Assembly (NCBI RefSeq): GCF_000381125.1
Contig: NZ_KB905937.1
Span: 1 to 64,000, forward strand
Reading direction: 5' to 3'
Source of the DNA: Caldimonas manganoxidans ATCC BAA-369
GTDB taxonomy: Bacteria > Pseudomonadota > Gammaproteobacteria > Burkholderiales > Burkholderiaceae_C
Length of the DNA stretch: 64,000 nt
Part shown: positions 43,116 through 52,127 of the stretch, piece by piece
Numbering within the stretch: the stretch's first letter is position 1
Layout of the letters: every line of letters begins with the position of its first letter
The notes under the pieces: model-generated
Databases searched by the model: none
What the model was told of the DNA's origin: nothing
The model's input: only the letters and a program-made list of their open reading frames with translations
Position numbers and translations under genes: made by a program

Positions 43116-43124
43116 TATATCGTT

Positions 43125-43469
43125 ATGTCTGAAACCCGCACGGATCTCGCCCAGCACGACGCCCAGCTCGTCTTCGAGCAGGCCGCGGAGTTGTTTGGCC
43201 TGTTGGCCGCCCCCATGCGGCTGCGCATCATCAGTGAGCTCTGCGAGGGGGAACGCAATGTGTTGCAGCTGCTGGAGCGCACGGGGGCCACGCAGGCGAA
43301 CATGTCGCAGCATTTGGCGATGCTGTATCGCGCCGGTGTGCTGACACGCCGACGCGATGGCTCGCAGGTGTATTACCGCCTGGGCGACCGGCGGCTGGCC
43401 GGACTGTGCCGCACGCTGTGCACCGATGTGGCCGCCGGGCTGCATGCGTCGGTGCCGCGGGATCCGTGA
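43125..43469 (+). CDS. ArsR-family regulator at the head of the sox operon
   Basis: A 114-residue winged-helix repressor. The recognition helix is TQANMSQHLAMLYRAGVL and the wing RRRDGSQVYYRL. Cysteines at 40 (SELCEGER), 95 and 99 (LCRTLC) could form the thiol/persulfide switch of SqrR/BigR-type ArsR proteins. Its stop overlaps the soxC start (TGATG), so it is almost certainly co-expressed with and controls the sox genes. Confidence 0.85.
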   Translation: MSETRTDLAQHDAQLVFEQAAELFGLLAAPMRLRIISELCEGERNVLQLLERTGATQANMSQHLAMLYRAGVLTRRRDGSQVYYRLGDRRLAGLCRTLCTDVAAGLHASVPRDP

Positions 43470-44872
43470 TGCGGGATTGCCCCAAGGAGCAGGCCGTGGA
43501 TGATCGCCCCTTTTCCCCCGCAAGAATCAAGAAAGCGCCAGAGAATTTTCTCGACGCTCGAGGTCTGCGGATCGTGCGTGAGCAAGCCCGTCAGGGGCGG
43601 CGCGATTTCATCCGCACGGCCTTTGCCGCGGCTGCGGCCACGGCCGCAGCCGCGGGCGTTCGGGCTCAAGGACAGACCGGGCCCGAGCAAGCGGGCGATC
43701 CGGAAATTTTGAACCTGCCGGCGCACACCACGGGCTTGGGGCAGCCGGTGGTCACCGACGGCTACGGCAAGCCCTCGAAATATGAGGCCAATGTGCAGCG
43801 CCGCCAAAGCCCGGGCTTGACGCAAACCCGGCAGGCTTCGGTGTCGTTCACGCCGCTGCAGTCCTTGTTCGGCATCATCACCCCCAGCGGCTTGCACTTC
43901 GAGCGGCACCATCAGGGATGGTGGGACATCGACCCCAGCCGGCACCGCTTGATGATCAACGGCTCGGATGAGCGCATGCTGCGCCGTCCGATGGTGTTCA
44001 CGATGGATGAGCTGATGCGCCTGCCCAGCGTATCGCGCTTCCACTTCATCGAATGCGGCGCCAACACCGGCATGGAATGGGGCAATGTGGCCGTGCCCAC
44101 CGTGCAGTACACGCACGGCATGATCAGTTGCAGCGAGTTCACCGGCGTGCCGCTGCGTCTGCTGTTGGAGATGTGCGGCGCCGACTTCAAGCGCGGCCGC
44201 TTCGTGCTGGCCGAAGGGGCCGACGGCTCCTCGATGACGCGCACCATCCCGATGAGCCTGGTCGAAAGCGGCGAGGTGCTGGTGGCTTACGGACAAAACG
44301 GCGAAATGCTGCGCCCGGAAAACGGCTACCCCTTGCGCTTGGTGGTGCCAGGGGTGCAAGGGGTCAGTTGGGTGAAGTATTTGCGCCGCATCGAACTGGG
44401 CGACAAGCCTTATGCCACCAAGGACGAGGTGCTGCACTATGTCGATCTGATGCCCGATGGCTTGCACCGGCAGTACACCAGCATCCAAGAGGTCAAGAGC
44501 GTGGTGACCACGCCTTCGGGCGGCCAAGTGCTGCTGGACAAGGGCTTTCACACGATCTCCGGTTTGGCCTGGTCGGGGCGCGGCAAGATCACGCGTGTGG
44601 ATGTCTCGGTCGATGGGGGCCGATCTTGGCGCCAGGCGCGTCTGCAAGCCCCGGTGCTGAGCAAGTGCCTGACGCGCTTCACCCTGGACTGGGTGTGGAA
44701 TGGTCAACCCGCCTTGGTGCAAAGCCGCGCCACGGACGAGACCGGCCATGTGCAACCCACGTATTCGCAGTTGCGCGCCGTGCGGGGCACGCGCTCGATC
44801 TATCACAACAACGCCATCCAAACCTGGCTGGTGGGCGAAGACGGCGAGGTGAAAAATGTTCAACTCTCTTGA
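43469..44872 (+). CDS. soxC: Sulfane dehydrogenase molybdenum subunit SoxC
   Basis: A 467-residue periplasmic Mo protein of the Sox thiosulfate pathway. The Tat motif RRDFIRTAF begins at residue 44 after a long cytoplasmic lead (RPFSPARIKKAPENFLDARG) that is usual in SoxC. The Mo ligand is C196 in FIECGANTG. The C-terminal dimerisation domain includes VSVDGGRSWRQARL. With SoxD it oxidises the sulfane sulfur bound to SoxY. The start overlaps the regulator by 1 bp. Confidence 0.93.
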   Translation: MRDCPKEQAVDDRPFSPARIKKAPENFLDARGLRIVREQARQGRRDFIRTAFAAAAATAAAAGVRAQGQTGPEQAGDPEILNLPAHTTGLGQPVVTDGYGKPSKYEANVQRRQSPGLTQTRQASVSFTPLQSLFGIITPSGLHFERHHQGWWDIDPSRHRLMINGSDERMLRRPMVFTMDELMRLPSVSRFHFIECGANTGMEWGNVAVPTVQYTHGMISCSEFTGVPLRLLLEMCGADFKRGRFVLAEGADGSSMTRTIPMSLVESGEVLVAYGQNGEMLRPENGYPLRLVVPGVQGVSWVKYLRRIELGDKPYATKDEVLHYVDLMPDGLHRQYTSIQEVKSVVTTPSGGQVLLDKGFHTISGLAWSGRGKITRVDVSVDGGRSWRQARLQAPVLSKCLTRFTLDWVWNGQPALVQSRATDETGHVQPTYSQLRAVRGTRSIYHNNAIQTWLVGEDGEVKNVQLS

Positions 44873-45935
44873 ACACCGCCGTCTGTGCGGCCGCCGGCTG
44901 CTGACGGCGCTGAGCTTGGCATGCGCAGCGTCGGTCGCGCTGGCCACCAGTGCCGAGCGGTTTCCTGGCATCGGACGCACGGCCACGCCGGCGGAAATCC
45001 GCGCATGGGACATCGATGTGCGCCCCGACTTCGCCGGACTGCCCCCGGGCGCCGGCTCGGTCGCACGCGGACAGCAGGTGTGGGAAGCGCAATGCGCTTC
45101 ATGCCACGGGGTGTTTGGCGAATCGAACGAGGTGTTCTCGCCTTTGGTGGGCGGCACGACCCGGCAAGACATGCTCACCGGGCGGGTGGCGCGCCTGACC
45201 GACCCCAGCTTTCCCGGCCGCACGACGATGATGAAGCTGTCGCAGGTCTCCACCCTGTGGGACTACATCCGGCGTGCCATGCCTTGGACCCAGCCGAAGT
45301 CGCTCAGCGTGGACGATGTGTATGCGGTCACCGCTTACCTGCTGAATCTGTCCGGGGTGGTGGAGGAGGACTTCGTGCTGAGCCAGCACAACATCGCCCA
45401 GGTGCAGCAGCGTCTGCCCAACCGCCATGGCATGACCACCGCGCATGCGATGTGGCCGGGCCCGGAATTCTCCGGCACCGCAAAGCCCGATGTGCAGGGC
45501 TCCAGCTGCATGCGCAACTGCCCGGTGGAGCCCAAAGTCACGTCCTATCTCCCCGAACATGCGCGCGATGCGCACGGCAATCTGGCCGAACAAAATCGTT
45601 TGGTCGGCCCGCAGCGCGGTGCGGTGACCACGCGCACGGCCGCCGCGGCGCCGGCGGCCGCCGCCGCCGACAGGGGCGCCGTGCCGACGGAGCTCTTACA
45701 GCAGCACGCCTGCACGGCCTGCCACGGCATGGACCGCACACAGGTCGGTCCCTCGTTCCAAGAGATTGCGCAGCGCTATGCCCACCGACGCGATGCGGCC
45801 GACTATCTGCGCAGCAAGATCATCGCCGGCGGCGTGGGTGTTTGGGGGCAGATCCCCATGCCAGCGCAGTCGCTGCCAGAATCGGATGCACAGGCCATTG
45901 CCGAATGGCTGGCCCGTGGCGCGACTCGTCCTTGA
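44856..45935 (+). CDS. soxD: Sulfane dehydrogenase dihaem cytochrome SoxD
   Basis: A 359-residue exported dihaem cytochrome c. CASCH at 80-84 and CTACH at 286-290 bind haem; a CMRNC motif at 218-222 is typical of the SoxD middle region. The Ala-rich hinge (about 262-273) separates the two cytochrome domains. It overlaps the soxC end by 17 bp and has a GAGG SD in that overlap. Confidence 0.92.
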   Translation: MFNSLEHRRLCGRRLLTALSLACAASVALATSAERFPGIGRTATPAEIRAWDIDVRPDFAGLPPGAGSVARGQQVWEAQCASCHGVFGESNEVFSPLVGGTTRQDMLTGRVARLTDPSFPGRTTMMKLSQVSTLWDYIRRAMPWTQPKSLSVDDVYAVTAYLLNLSGVVEEDFVLSQHNIAQVQQRLPNRHGMTTAHAMWPGPEFSGTAKPDVQGSSCMRNCPVEPKVTSYLPEHARDAHGNLAEQNRLVGPQRGAVTTRTAAAAPAAAAADRGAVPTELLQQHACTACHGMDRTQVGPSFQEIAQRYAHRRDAADYLRSKIIAGGVGVWGQIPMPAQSLPESDAQAIAEWLARGATRP

Positions 45936-45967
45936 TCCTCTTGCGCCACGTTTTTGAGGAGTTCGAC

Positions 45968-46432
45968 ATGCTCAACCGCCGACTCATGCTGCAACGCAGT
46001 GCCACTGTGGCTTCGCTGATGGCCGCCGCCGGTGTGTGGCCGACGTGGGCTGCCGCCCAGTCCGGGTATCCCAAGGCCGCCTTCGAGGCGCGCTCGATGG
46101 CCGATCTGACCAAAACCTTGGGGCTGTCGACGCCGACCGAAAGCAAGGCCGTCACCGTCACGGGGCCGGACATCGCCGAAAACGGCGGTGCCGTGCCCTT
46201 GGGCGCGGCCGTGGCGCTGCCCGGGGTCAAACGCCTCATGTTGTTGATCGAAAAGAACCCCAACTTGCTGGCCGCCATGTTCGATTTGACCGAATCGATG
46301 GAGCCGTCTTTGTCCACCGGCGTCAAGATGGGCCAATCGTCCGACGTTTACGCCGTGGCGGTGATGAACGACGGTCGTGTGCTGTTCGCACGCAAGGAAA
46401 TCAAAGTGACCTTGGGCGGCTGTGGCGGCTGA
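45968..46432 (+). CDS. soxY: Thiosulfate carrier protein SoxY
   Basis: A 154-residue carrier. A twin-Arg-containing signal (LNRRLMLQRSATVASLMAAA) is followed by an Ig-like fold. The protein ends KVTLGGCGG, the swinging-arm C-terminus whose cysteine carries the sulfur substrate. SD GAGGAG precedes the ATG at 45968. SoxY is exported with SoxZ as a complex. Confidence 0.96.
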   Translation: MLNRRLMLQRSATVASLMAAAGVWPTWAAAQSGYPKAAFEARSMADLTKTLGLSTPTESKAVTVTGPDIAENGGAVPLGAAVALPGVKRLMLLIEKNPNLLAAMFDLTESMEPSLSTGVKMGQSSDVYAVAVMNDGRVLFARKEIKVTLGGCGG

Positions 46433-46472
46433 GCCGCCCCCCACGGCAACTAGAACCCTCTGGAGCAAGACC

Positions 46473-46784
46473 ATGGCAGAACCGATGCGCATCCGCGCCC
46501 AATTGGCCGGCGACAAAGCCACCGTGCGCGTGCTGATGTCCCATGAAATGGAAACCGGTCAACGCAAAGACGCCAGCGGCAAGATCGTGCCGGCTTGGCA
46601 CATCCAGGAAGTGGTTGCCAAGCACAATGACAAGGTGGTGATGACGGCCCATTGGGGCCCGGCCATTTCCAAGAATCCGTACTTGCAGTTCGTCGTCAAG
46701 GACGCCAAAGCTGGCGACCGCATCACCTTGACCTGGGTAGACAACCGCGGCGACACGCGCACCGACTCGGTGGCCGTGACCTGA
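46473..46784 (+). CDS. soxZ: Thiosulfate carrier partner SoxZ
   Basis: A 103-residue Ig-like protein with no signal peptide, as expected for a subunit exported together with SoxY. MRIRAQLAGDKATVRVLMSH and the WGPAISKNPYLQF and DNRGDTRTDSV stretches are characteristic. A GGAG SD is present. In many Burkholderiales the next genes are soxA and soxX; here soxB follows directly. Confidence 0.95.
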   Translation: MAEPMRIRAQLAGDKATVRVLMSHEMETGQRKDASGKIVPAWHIQEVVAKHNDKVVMTAHWGPAISKNPYLQFVVKDAKAGDRITLTWVDNRGDTRTDSVAVT

Positions 46785-46806
46785 GCCGCCCCACCAGCGC
46801 AGACCC

Positions 46807-48546
46807 ATGTCGCTGTCCAAGCGCGAGTTTCTCGGTGTGCTGGCCGCGGCAGCCGCCGCAGGCCTGCCGCTGGCGCGTCATGCGCAGGCCGACACCGCCT
46901 CGGCCCAAGCCGGGCTGTACGATGTGCCGCCTTTCGGCAACGTGAGCTTCCTGCACCTGACGGACTGCCACGCGCAGCTATTGCCCTTGTATTTTCGTGA
47001 GCCCAGCGTCAACCTGGGCGTGGGGCCGATGGCCGCGCGCCCCCCGCACCTGGTGGGCGAGCATTTGCTGCGGTATGCGGGCCTGCGCCCGGGCAGCGCG
47101 GCCGCGCATGCGTTCACGTTTTTGGACTTCGACACGGCGGCGCGCCGCTATGGCAAGGTGGGCGGGTTTGCGCATCTGGCCACGCTGGTGCGACAGCTCA
47201 AAGCCAGCCGCCCTGGCGCCTTGTTGCTCGATGGGGGCGACACCTGGCAAGGCTCGGCCTTGGCGTTGTGGACGCGCGGACAGGACATGGTGCAAGCCTG
47301 CTTGCAGCTGGGCGTGGACGTGATGACCGGTCATTGGGAATTCACGTATGGCCAAGCCCGGGTGCAAGAGCTGGTGGACAAGACGCTGGCCGGGCGCATC
47401 GAGTTCCTGGCGCACAACGTGAAGACGGCCGACTTCGGCGACCCGGTGTTCAAGGGCTGGACCTTGCGTGAGATCAACGGCGTGCCCTGCGCCATCATCG
47501 GTCAGGCGTTCCCTTACACGCCGATCGCCAACCCGCGCTACTTCGTGCCGGAGTGGACCTTCGGCATCCAGGAAGAAGCTTTGCAACAGCTGGTGGACCA
47601 GGTCCGTGCGGCCGGTGCGCAGGTGGTGGTGCTGCTGTCGCACAACGGCATGGACGTGGACTTGAAGCTGGCCTCGCGGGTGCGCGGCATCGACGCCATC
47701 TTGGGCGGGCACACGCACGATGGCCTGCCGGTACCGGTGCTGGTGGACAACGCTGGCGGCAAAACGATCGTGACCAACGCCGGCAGTCACGGCAAGTTCC
47801 TCGGTGTGCTGGATTTGCAGGTGCGCAGCGGCCGGGTGGCCGATTTCCGCTACCGTCTGCTGCCGGTGTTTGCCAACCAACTCCAGCCCGATGCGGCCAT
47901 GGCCGCACTGATCGAAGACTTGCGCGCCCCCCACGAGGCTCGCCTGAACGAGCCCTTGGCCGTCACCGAAGGCTTGCTGTATCGACGGGGCAATTTCAAC
48001 GGCACATGGGACCAGCTCATCTGCGATGCCTTGATGGAAGTGTGTGACGCCCCCATCGCTTTTTCGCCTGGGTTTCGATGGGGATCGACCCTGCTGCCCG
48101 GCCAGACCATCACCCGTGAACGCATGATGGACCAAGTGGCCACCACGTATTCCTATGTCACGGTCACCGAGATGAGCGGCCAGACGATCAAGACCGTGCT
48201 GGAAGACGTGTGCGACAACTTGTTCAACCCCGACCCGTACTATCAGCAAGGCGGCGACATGGTCCGCGTGGGCGGGCTGAGCTATGCCTGTGAGCCCAGT
48301 GCGCCGATGGGCCGGCGCATCCAGGATCTGCGCCTGGACGGTCAGCCCTTGCAGGCGGACAAAATCTACCGAGTGGCCGGCTGGGCCCCGGTGTCGGAGG
48401 CGGCCGCCGCAGCCGGGGGGCCCATGGTGTGGGAGGTGCTGGAGACTTGGTTCAAGACCCATCGGCAAGTGCGCTTGCGCCGCCCCAACCAGCCTCGACT
48501 CATTGGCATGCAAGGCAACCCGGGATGGGCCGCCTTGGGCACTTGA
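46807..48546 (+). CDS. soxB: Sulfate thiohydrolase SoxB
   Basis: A 579-residue dimanganese enzyme of the 5'-nucleotidase fold that releases sulfate from SoxY-bound thiosulfonate. Metal sites are in LTDCHAQ, GGDTWQGS, SHNGMDVD and GGHTHDG; the C-terminal domain has NFNGTWDQLICDALME and YSYVTVTEMSG. The export signal reads SKREFLGVL, a KR form of the Tat motif. It lies 22 bp after soxZ. Confidence 0.95.
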   Translation: MSLSKREFLGVLAAAAAAGLPLARHAQADTASAQAGLYDVPPFGNVSFLHLTDCHAQLLPLYFREPSVNLGVGPMAARPPHLVGEHLLRYAGLRPGSAAAHAFTFLDFDTAARRYGKVGGFAHLATLVRQLKASRPGALLLDGGDTWQGSALALWTRGQDMVQACLQLGVDVMTGHWEFTYGQARVQELVDKTLAGRIEFLAHNVKTADFGDPVFKGWTLREINGVPCAIIGQAFPYTPIANPRYFVPEWTFGIQEEALQQLVDQVRAAGAQVVVLLSHNGMDVDLKLASRVRGIDAILGGHTHDGLPVPVLVDNAGGKTIVTNAGSHGKFLGVLDLQVRSGRVADFRYRLLPVFANQLQPDAAMAALIEDLRAPHEARLNEPLAVTEGLLYRRGNFNGTWDQLICDALMEVCDAPIAFSPGFRWGSTLLPGQTITRERMMDQVATTYSYVTVTEMSGQTIKTVLEDVCDNLFNPDPYYQQGGDMVRVGGLSYACEPSAPMGRRIQDLRLDGQPLQADKIYRVAGWAPVSEAAAAAGGPMVWEVLETWFKTHRQVRLRRPNQPRLIGMQGNPGWAALGT

Positions 48547-48667
48547 AACCTCTGTCGGCCTGGAGCAGCCGACGATGGCGCTGCGGCTCAATATCGTTTG
48601 ATCTGCATAAACCACTACTTGCAAGCGCGGCGTTATCATTGATTGCGTGTGTTGACCGGGTGTTGCC

Positions 48668-49027
48668 GTGACTGCCATTGCCGAAGCCGACGAAGTGTTC
48701 GATTCCGCCGCCGAGCTGTTTGCACTGCTGTCCACGCCGGTGCGGCTGCGCTTGATCAGCGCGCTGTGTCACCAGGAGAAGAACGTCTCGGAACTGCTGC
48801 GCGAAATCGACACGACGCAACCCAATTTGTCTCAGCATTTGGCGGTGCTGTACCGTGCCGGCATTCTGGGGCGTCGGCGCGAGGGCACGCAGGTGTTCTA
48901 TCGCGTGGTGAGCGAACGCGCCGCGGCCTTGTGCCGCGCGGTGTGCAACCAAGTGGCCTTGGAAATGGATGCTCAGGCCGCGCTGCCCGAACACGAGCGC
49001 TTGATGCCGGCGCTGCGGCGCCGCTGA
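48668..49027 (+). CDS. Second ArsR-family regulator, after soxB
   Basis: A 119-residue winged-helix protein resembling the regulator at 43125 across the DNA-binding part (TPVRLRLISALC, PNLSQHLAVLYRAGIL, GTQVFYRV). Cysteines at 34, 89 and 93 keep the same spacing as C40, C95 and C99 of the first one. The start codon is GTG at 48668 with no strong SD. The two proteins probably arose by duplication and may both sense reactive sulfur. Confidence 0.85.
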   Translation: MTAIAEADEVFDSAAELFALLSTPVRLRLISALCHQEKNVSELLREIDTTQPNLSQHLAVLYRAGILGRRREGTQVFYRVVSERAAALCRAVCNQVALEMDAQAALPEHERLMPALRRR

Positions 49028-49051
49028 TGGATCGCGCCGCGCGGCCGTGGC

Positions 49052-51514
49052 TCACACCACGGTGGGTGGCGCATCGAGCAACACGCGGGCGTCGTGCCCG
49101 CGCCACTGGCTCGCCCAAGTCGCGAATTGCGCGACGCTCAAGGGCCTCGCAATGAGATAGCCCTGCGCGTAGTCGCAACCCAGACCCCGCAGCACGCGCC
49201 AGTGCGAGGGCGTCTCCACGCCTTCGGCCACGACCGACAAGCCCAGGTTGTGCGCCAAATCGACGGTGGAGCGGACGATTTTGGCGTCGTCGCTGTCGCG
49301 ATCCATCTGCATCACGAAGGATTTGTCGATCTTCAGCTCATCCACCGGCAAGCGTTTGAGGTAGGCCAGCGAGGAATAGCCGGTGCCGAAGTCATCGATG
49401 GCCAGACGCACACCCATCTCGTGCAAATGCTGCAAGGTCAGCTGGGCACGCGCCGGGTCGTCCATGATGGCGCTTTCCGTGATTTCCAGGCACAGTGCTT
49501 CGGCCGGCACGCCGTGGCGCTGCAAGGCGCTGGCAAATTTTTGCGGCAGATCCAGGTCCATGAGGTCGCGCGTGGACAGGTTGACCGACAACGGCACGGC
49601 CAGGCCCTGGGCCTGCAGCACGCTCCAAGTGCGCAGGCATTCGTCGAGTATCCACGCCGTCAGGGATCGGATGAAGCCGGTTTGCTCGGCAAAGGGGATG
49701 AACTCCATCGGCGGCACCCAGCCTCGCTGTGGATGCTGCCAGCGCACCAGCGCTTCGGCCCCTTCGATGGCCGCCGTGCGCAGCGACACCTTCGGTTGCA
49801 GCGCCAGACGCAGCTCGCCTTGGTCGATGGCGCGGCGCAGCGCGCCCAGCAGCGACAGCGTGCGGGCACTGCCGCTGTCCAATGCGGGGTCGTAGCTCAG
49901 GGCGCCCGCGCCGCGACGCTTGGCAGCGTACATGGCCACTTCCGCGCGGTTGAGCAAAGTGTCGGCGTCTTGCCCGTGATCCGGACTGGTGGCCACGCCG
50001 ATGCTGGCGCGCAAGTCGATGGTTTGGTCTTGCAGCACCAACGGCGCCTCCAAAGCCGCGGCCACGCGCTCGGCCACCCGCAGGGCCCCCAGGGTGTCGG
50101 CCCCCGGCAGCAGCACCGCAAACTCGTCGCCCCCCAAGCGCGCCACGAGATCGCCTTGACGCATGCACACCTGGGCCAGGCGCCGTGCCACTTGCTTGAG
50201 CATGTCGTCTCCGATGTCATAGCCCAATACATCGTTGACATGCTTGAAGCGGTCCATGTCGAGCATCAGCACCGAGACATGGGTAGAGGCACCGTCGCGA
50301 CGATCGCCCGGCCGCAGCACCACCGGACGCTGCGCCTCGGCCAAGGCCGCCGAAGCCGAGACCCGAAACTGCGCTCGGTTGGGCAAGCCGGTGAGTCCAT
50401 CCCAATAGGCCAGACGGGTGATCTCGCGCTGCTGGGCATCCACGCTCTGGCGCATGTGCTCCAAGGCTTGAGCCAGGTCGCCGATTTCGTCGGCCGCCTC
50501 GATGGCGATCGGGGACCCATAGTCTCCGCGACCGAGCCGCTCGGCGGCTTGCGCCAACGCGCGCACCGGGGTGGTGATGCGCCGCGCCGTCAACACGCTG
50601 CCGGCGGCGAAGACGACCACCCCCAAGCCGGTGATCATCGCCAGCACGAGCTGAAGCTGGCGGTAAGGCGCCACCGCCTCGTCCACCGAACGCATCAACA
50701 CCGCGCGCAGGCGATGGTCGGCGTGCGCATCGAGGACCAAGCTGCGGGCGCTGAAGTCTTCGCCGGCGATCAGCAGGCGCTCGCGCCACGCCCGTGATCC
50801 CCCCGTCCAGTCCAGCCCACCCAAGGCGTCGGCCTGGTCCGAGCGCAGCGTCGAGGCCGCGATGCGCCACCGGGCCCCGTCGTCGCCGCGCACCAGCAAG
50901 CTGGCATGCAAGGCGGTGATCTCGCGCAGCTCCTGCACGAGCGTTTGCGCCATGTCGAAGCCCATCACGACCCAGCCGATCAGCAAGGGCGCCCGCACCG
51001 GCACCATCACCAACTGATAGACCTGCCCGTCGAAGGCCGCGATCTCACCGACCGGCCCTGCCGCGGCAGCGCCGCTTTGCTCGGCCAGCCGACGCACCAC
51101 CGGCATCAAGGCCTCGGCTCGAGGATGGGCGGTCGCGCGCAGCGCAAAGTCGGCATCCAACAGCAAGGCGATCGATGCCCCGATGCGCTGGCCATGATTG
51201 AGCAGCACCGAAGCGATGGTGGCCGCATCCTTGGTGGCCACGGCCGAGCGAAAACCATAGTCCGAGGCCAGCAGCATCGCCCCGTCGCCGAGTTGGTGAG
51301 CCCGTTGCTCGAGCAAGCGGTGAAAAACGCGCTCGCCCAACTGCAGCTCTCGTCCGATCTGCGCGCGGGCATTGCGGGCCACGCTCTCGCGCGTGGCCAC
51401 GAAGCTGAGGGCCTGCACGGCCAGCAGCAACGCAAGGAACAACGCCACGATGCGCCGACCCAATCGGCGCGACAACCATCGCGCCGCCTCACGCCACGCG
51501 CGCGGCAGGTTCAT
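49052..51514 (-). CDS. Membrane GGDEF-EAL protein (c-di-GMP turnover)
   Basis: An 820-residue protein. TM1 (about 22-40), an extracytoplasmic sensor of about 250 residues (Cache-like), TM2 (about 290-315) and a HAMP (RRITTPVRALAQAAERLGRG) are followed by GGDEF and EAL domains. The GGDEF motif is RLGGDEFAVLL with an RQGD inhibitory site five residues before it; the EAL motif reads EALVRW, with the DDFGTGYSS and EGVET segments intact. Both halves look active. It overlaps the cupredoxin gene by 4 bp. Confidence 0.9.
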   Translation of the reverse strand: MNLPRAWREAARWLSRRLGRRIVALFLALLLAVQALSFVATRESVARNARAQIGRELQLGERVFHRLLEQRAHQLGDGAMLLASDYGFRSAVATKDAATIASVLLNHGQRIGASIALLLDADFALRATAHPRAEALMPVVRRLAEQSGAAAAGPVGEIAAFDGQVYQLVMVPVRAPLLIGWVVMGFDMAQTLVQELREITALHASLLVRGDDGARWRIAASTLRSDQADALGGLDWTGGSRAWRERLLIAGEDFSARSLVLDAHADHRLRAVLMRSVDEAVAPYRQLQLVLAMITGLGVVVFAAGSVLTARRITTPVRALAQAAERLGRGDYGSPIAIEAADEIGDLAQALEHMRQSVDAQQREITRLAYWDGLTGLPNRAQFRVSASAALAEAQRPVVLRPGDRRDGASTHVSVLMLDMDRFKHVNDVLGYDIGDDMLKQVARRLAQVCMRQGDLVARLGGDEFAVLLPGADTLGALRVAERVAAALEAPLVLQDQTIDLRASIGVATSPDHGQDADTLLNRAEVAMYAAKRRGAGALSYDPALDSGSARTLSLLGALRRAIDQGELRLALQPKVSLRTAAIEGAEALVRWQHPQRGWVPPMEFIPFAEQTGFIRSLTAWILDECLRTWSVLQAQGLAVPLSVNLSTRDLMDLDLPQKFASALQRHGVPAEALCLEITESAIMDDPARAQLTLQHLHEMGVRLAIDDFGTGYSSLAYLKRLPVDELKIDKSFVMQMDRDSDDAKIVRSTVDLAHNLGLSVVAEGVETPSHWRVLRGLGCDYAQGYLIARPLSVAQFATWASQWRGHDARVLLDAPPTVV

Positions 51515-52113
51515 GGCGCAAGCTCCAACTGCACACGCAGCTGCGTCCCGCGCTCATCGATGCGCACTGGCTGACGATAGGGCGCGCGCCCAGACGGCCA
51601 TCGCGGATGCCACACCTGGAGTTGGTACGCTCCAGGAGGCACCGGCCCCACGCGGGCCTGCCCTCGGTGGGTCACGGCAAACCACGGGGTGTCGACCACG
51701 TGCACCCAGGCCACCATCTGATCGTGAATGTTGCAGCCCAAGACCGCCGTGCCGGGTTGGTCGAACACCACCGGATGCGCCGGAGTGCCCACGTAGAGCT
51801 TGATCTCGAATGTCTTGATCGGTGAAAACGAGTACACGTGGTGGCGCACGGTGTCATGGTTCGGAAATTGCACCGGCGTGCCGGTTTGCACCACGGTCAC
51901 GCGCGGCACGAACTGCCGATCGCGCTGCACGATCACCGCCTCGGCGCCCGCGGGCCGAGGTGGCGCCGGCCCTTGCGGCAGCAGCGCCACGGCCGCCTCG
52001 TCGAGGTCCTGGCCCTGTGGATCGACCACATGGATCCGCAGCTCGCCGCTGACGGCGGCGCTGCTGGCACTGCCCAGCATGACCACGGCCAGTACGGCGC
52101 GCAAGGCTCGCAT
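51511..52113 (-). CDS. Exported cupredoxin-domain protein
   Basis: A 200-residue periplasmic protein. A signal peptide (RAVLAVVMLGSASSAAVSG) leads to a type 1 copper domain with H92 (NHDTVRHHV) and C127-x2-H130-x2-M133 (GCNIHDQM), a complete ligand set. It resembles the plastocyanin-like methylamine-utilisation proteins often linked to sensor genes. Copper binding is strongly implied; its partner may be the sensor domain of the downstream GGDEF-EAL protein. Confidence 0.8.
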   Translation of the reverse strand: MRALRAVLAVVMLGSASSAAVSGELRIHVVDPQGQDLDEAAVALLPQGPAPPRPAGAEAVIVQRDRQFVPRVTVVQTGTPVQFPNHDTVRHHVYSFSPIKTFEIKLYVGTPAHPVVFDQPGTAVLGCNIHDQMVAWVHVVDTPWFAVTHRGQARVGPVPPGAYQLQVWHPRWPSGRAPYRQPVRIDERGTQLRVQLELAP

Positions 52114-52127
52114 GGTGCCACCACCCT

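Noticed and set aside
48547-48667. GTCGGC/GCCGAC hairpin after soxB
   Set aside because: A 6-bp stem with an 8-nt loop and no T-run; too weak to call a terminator.
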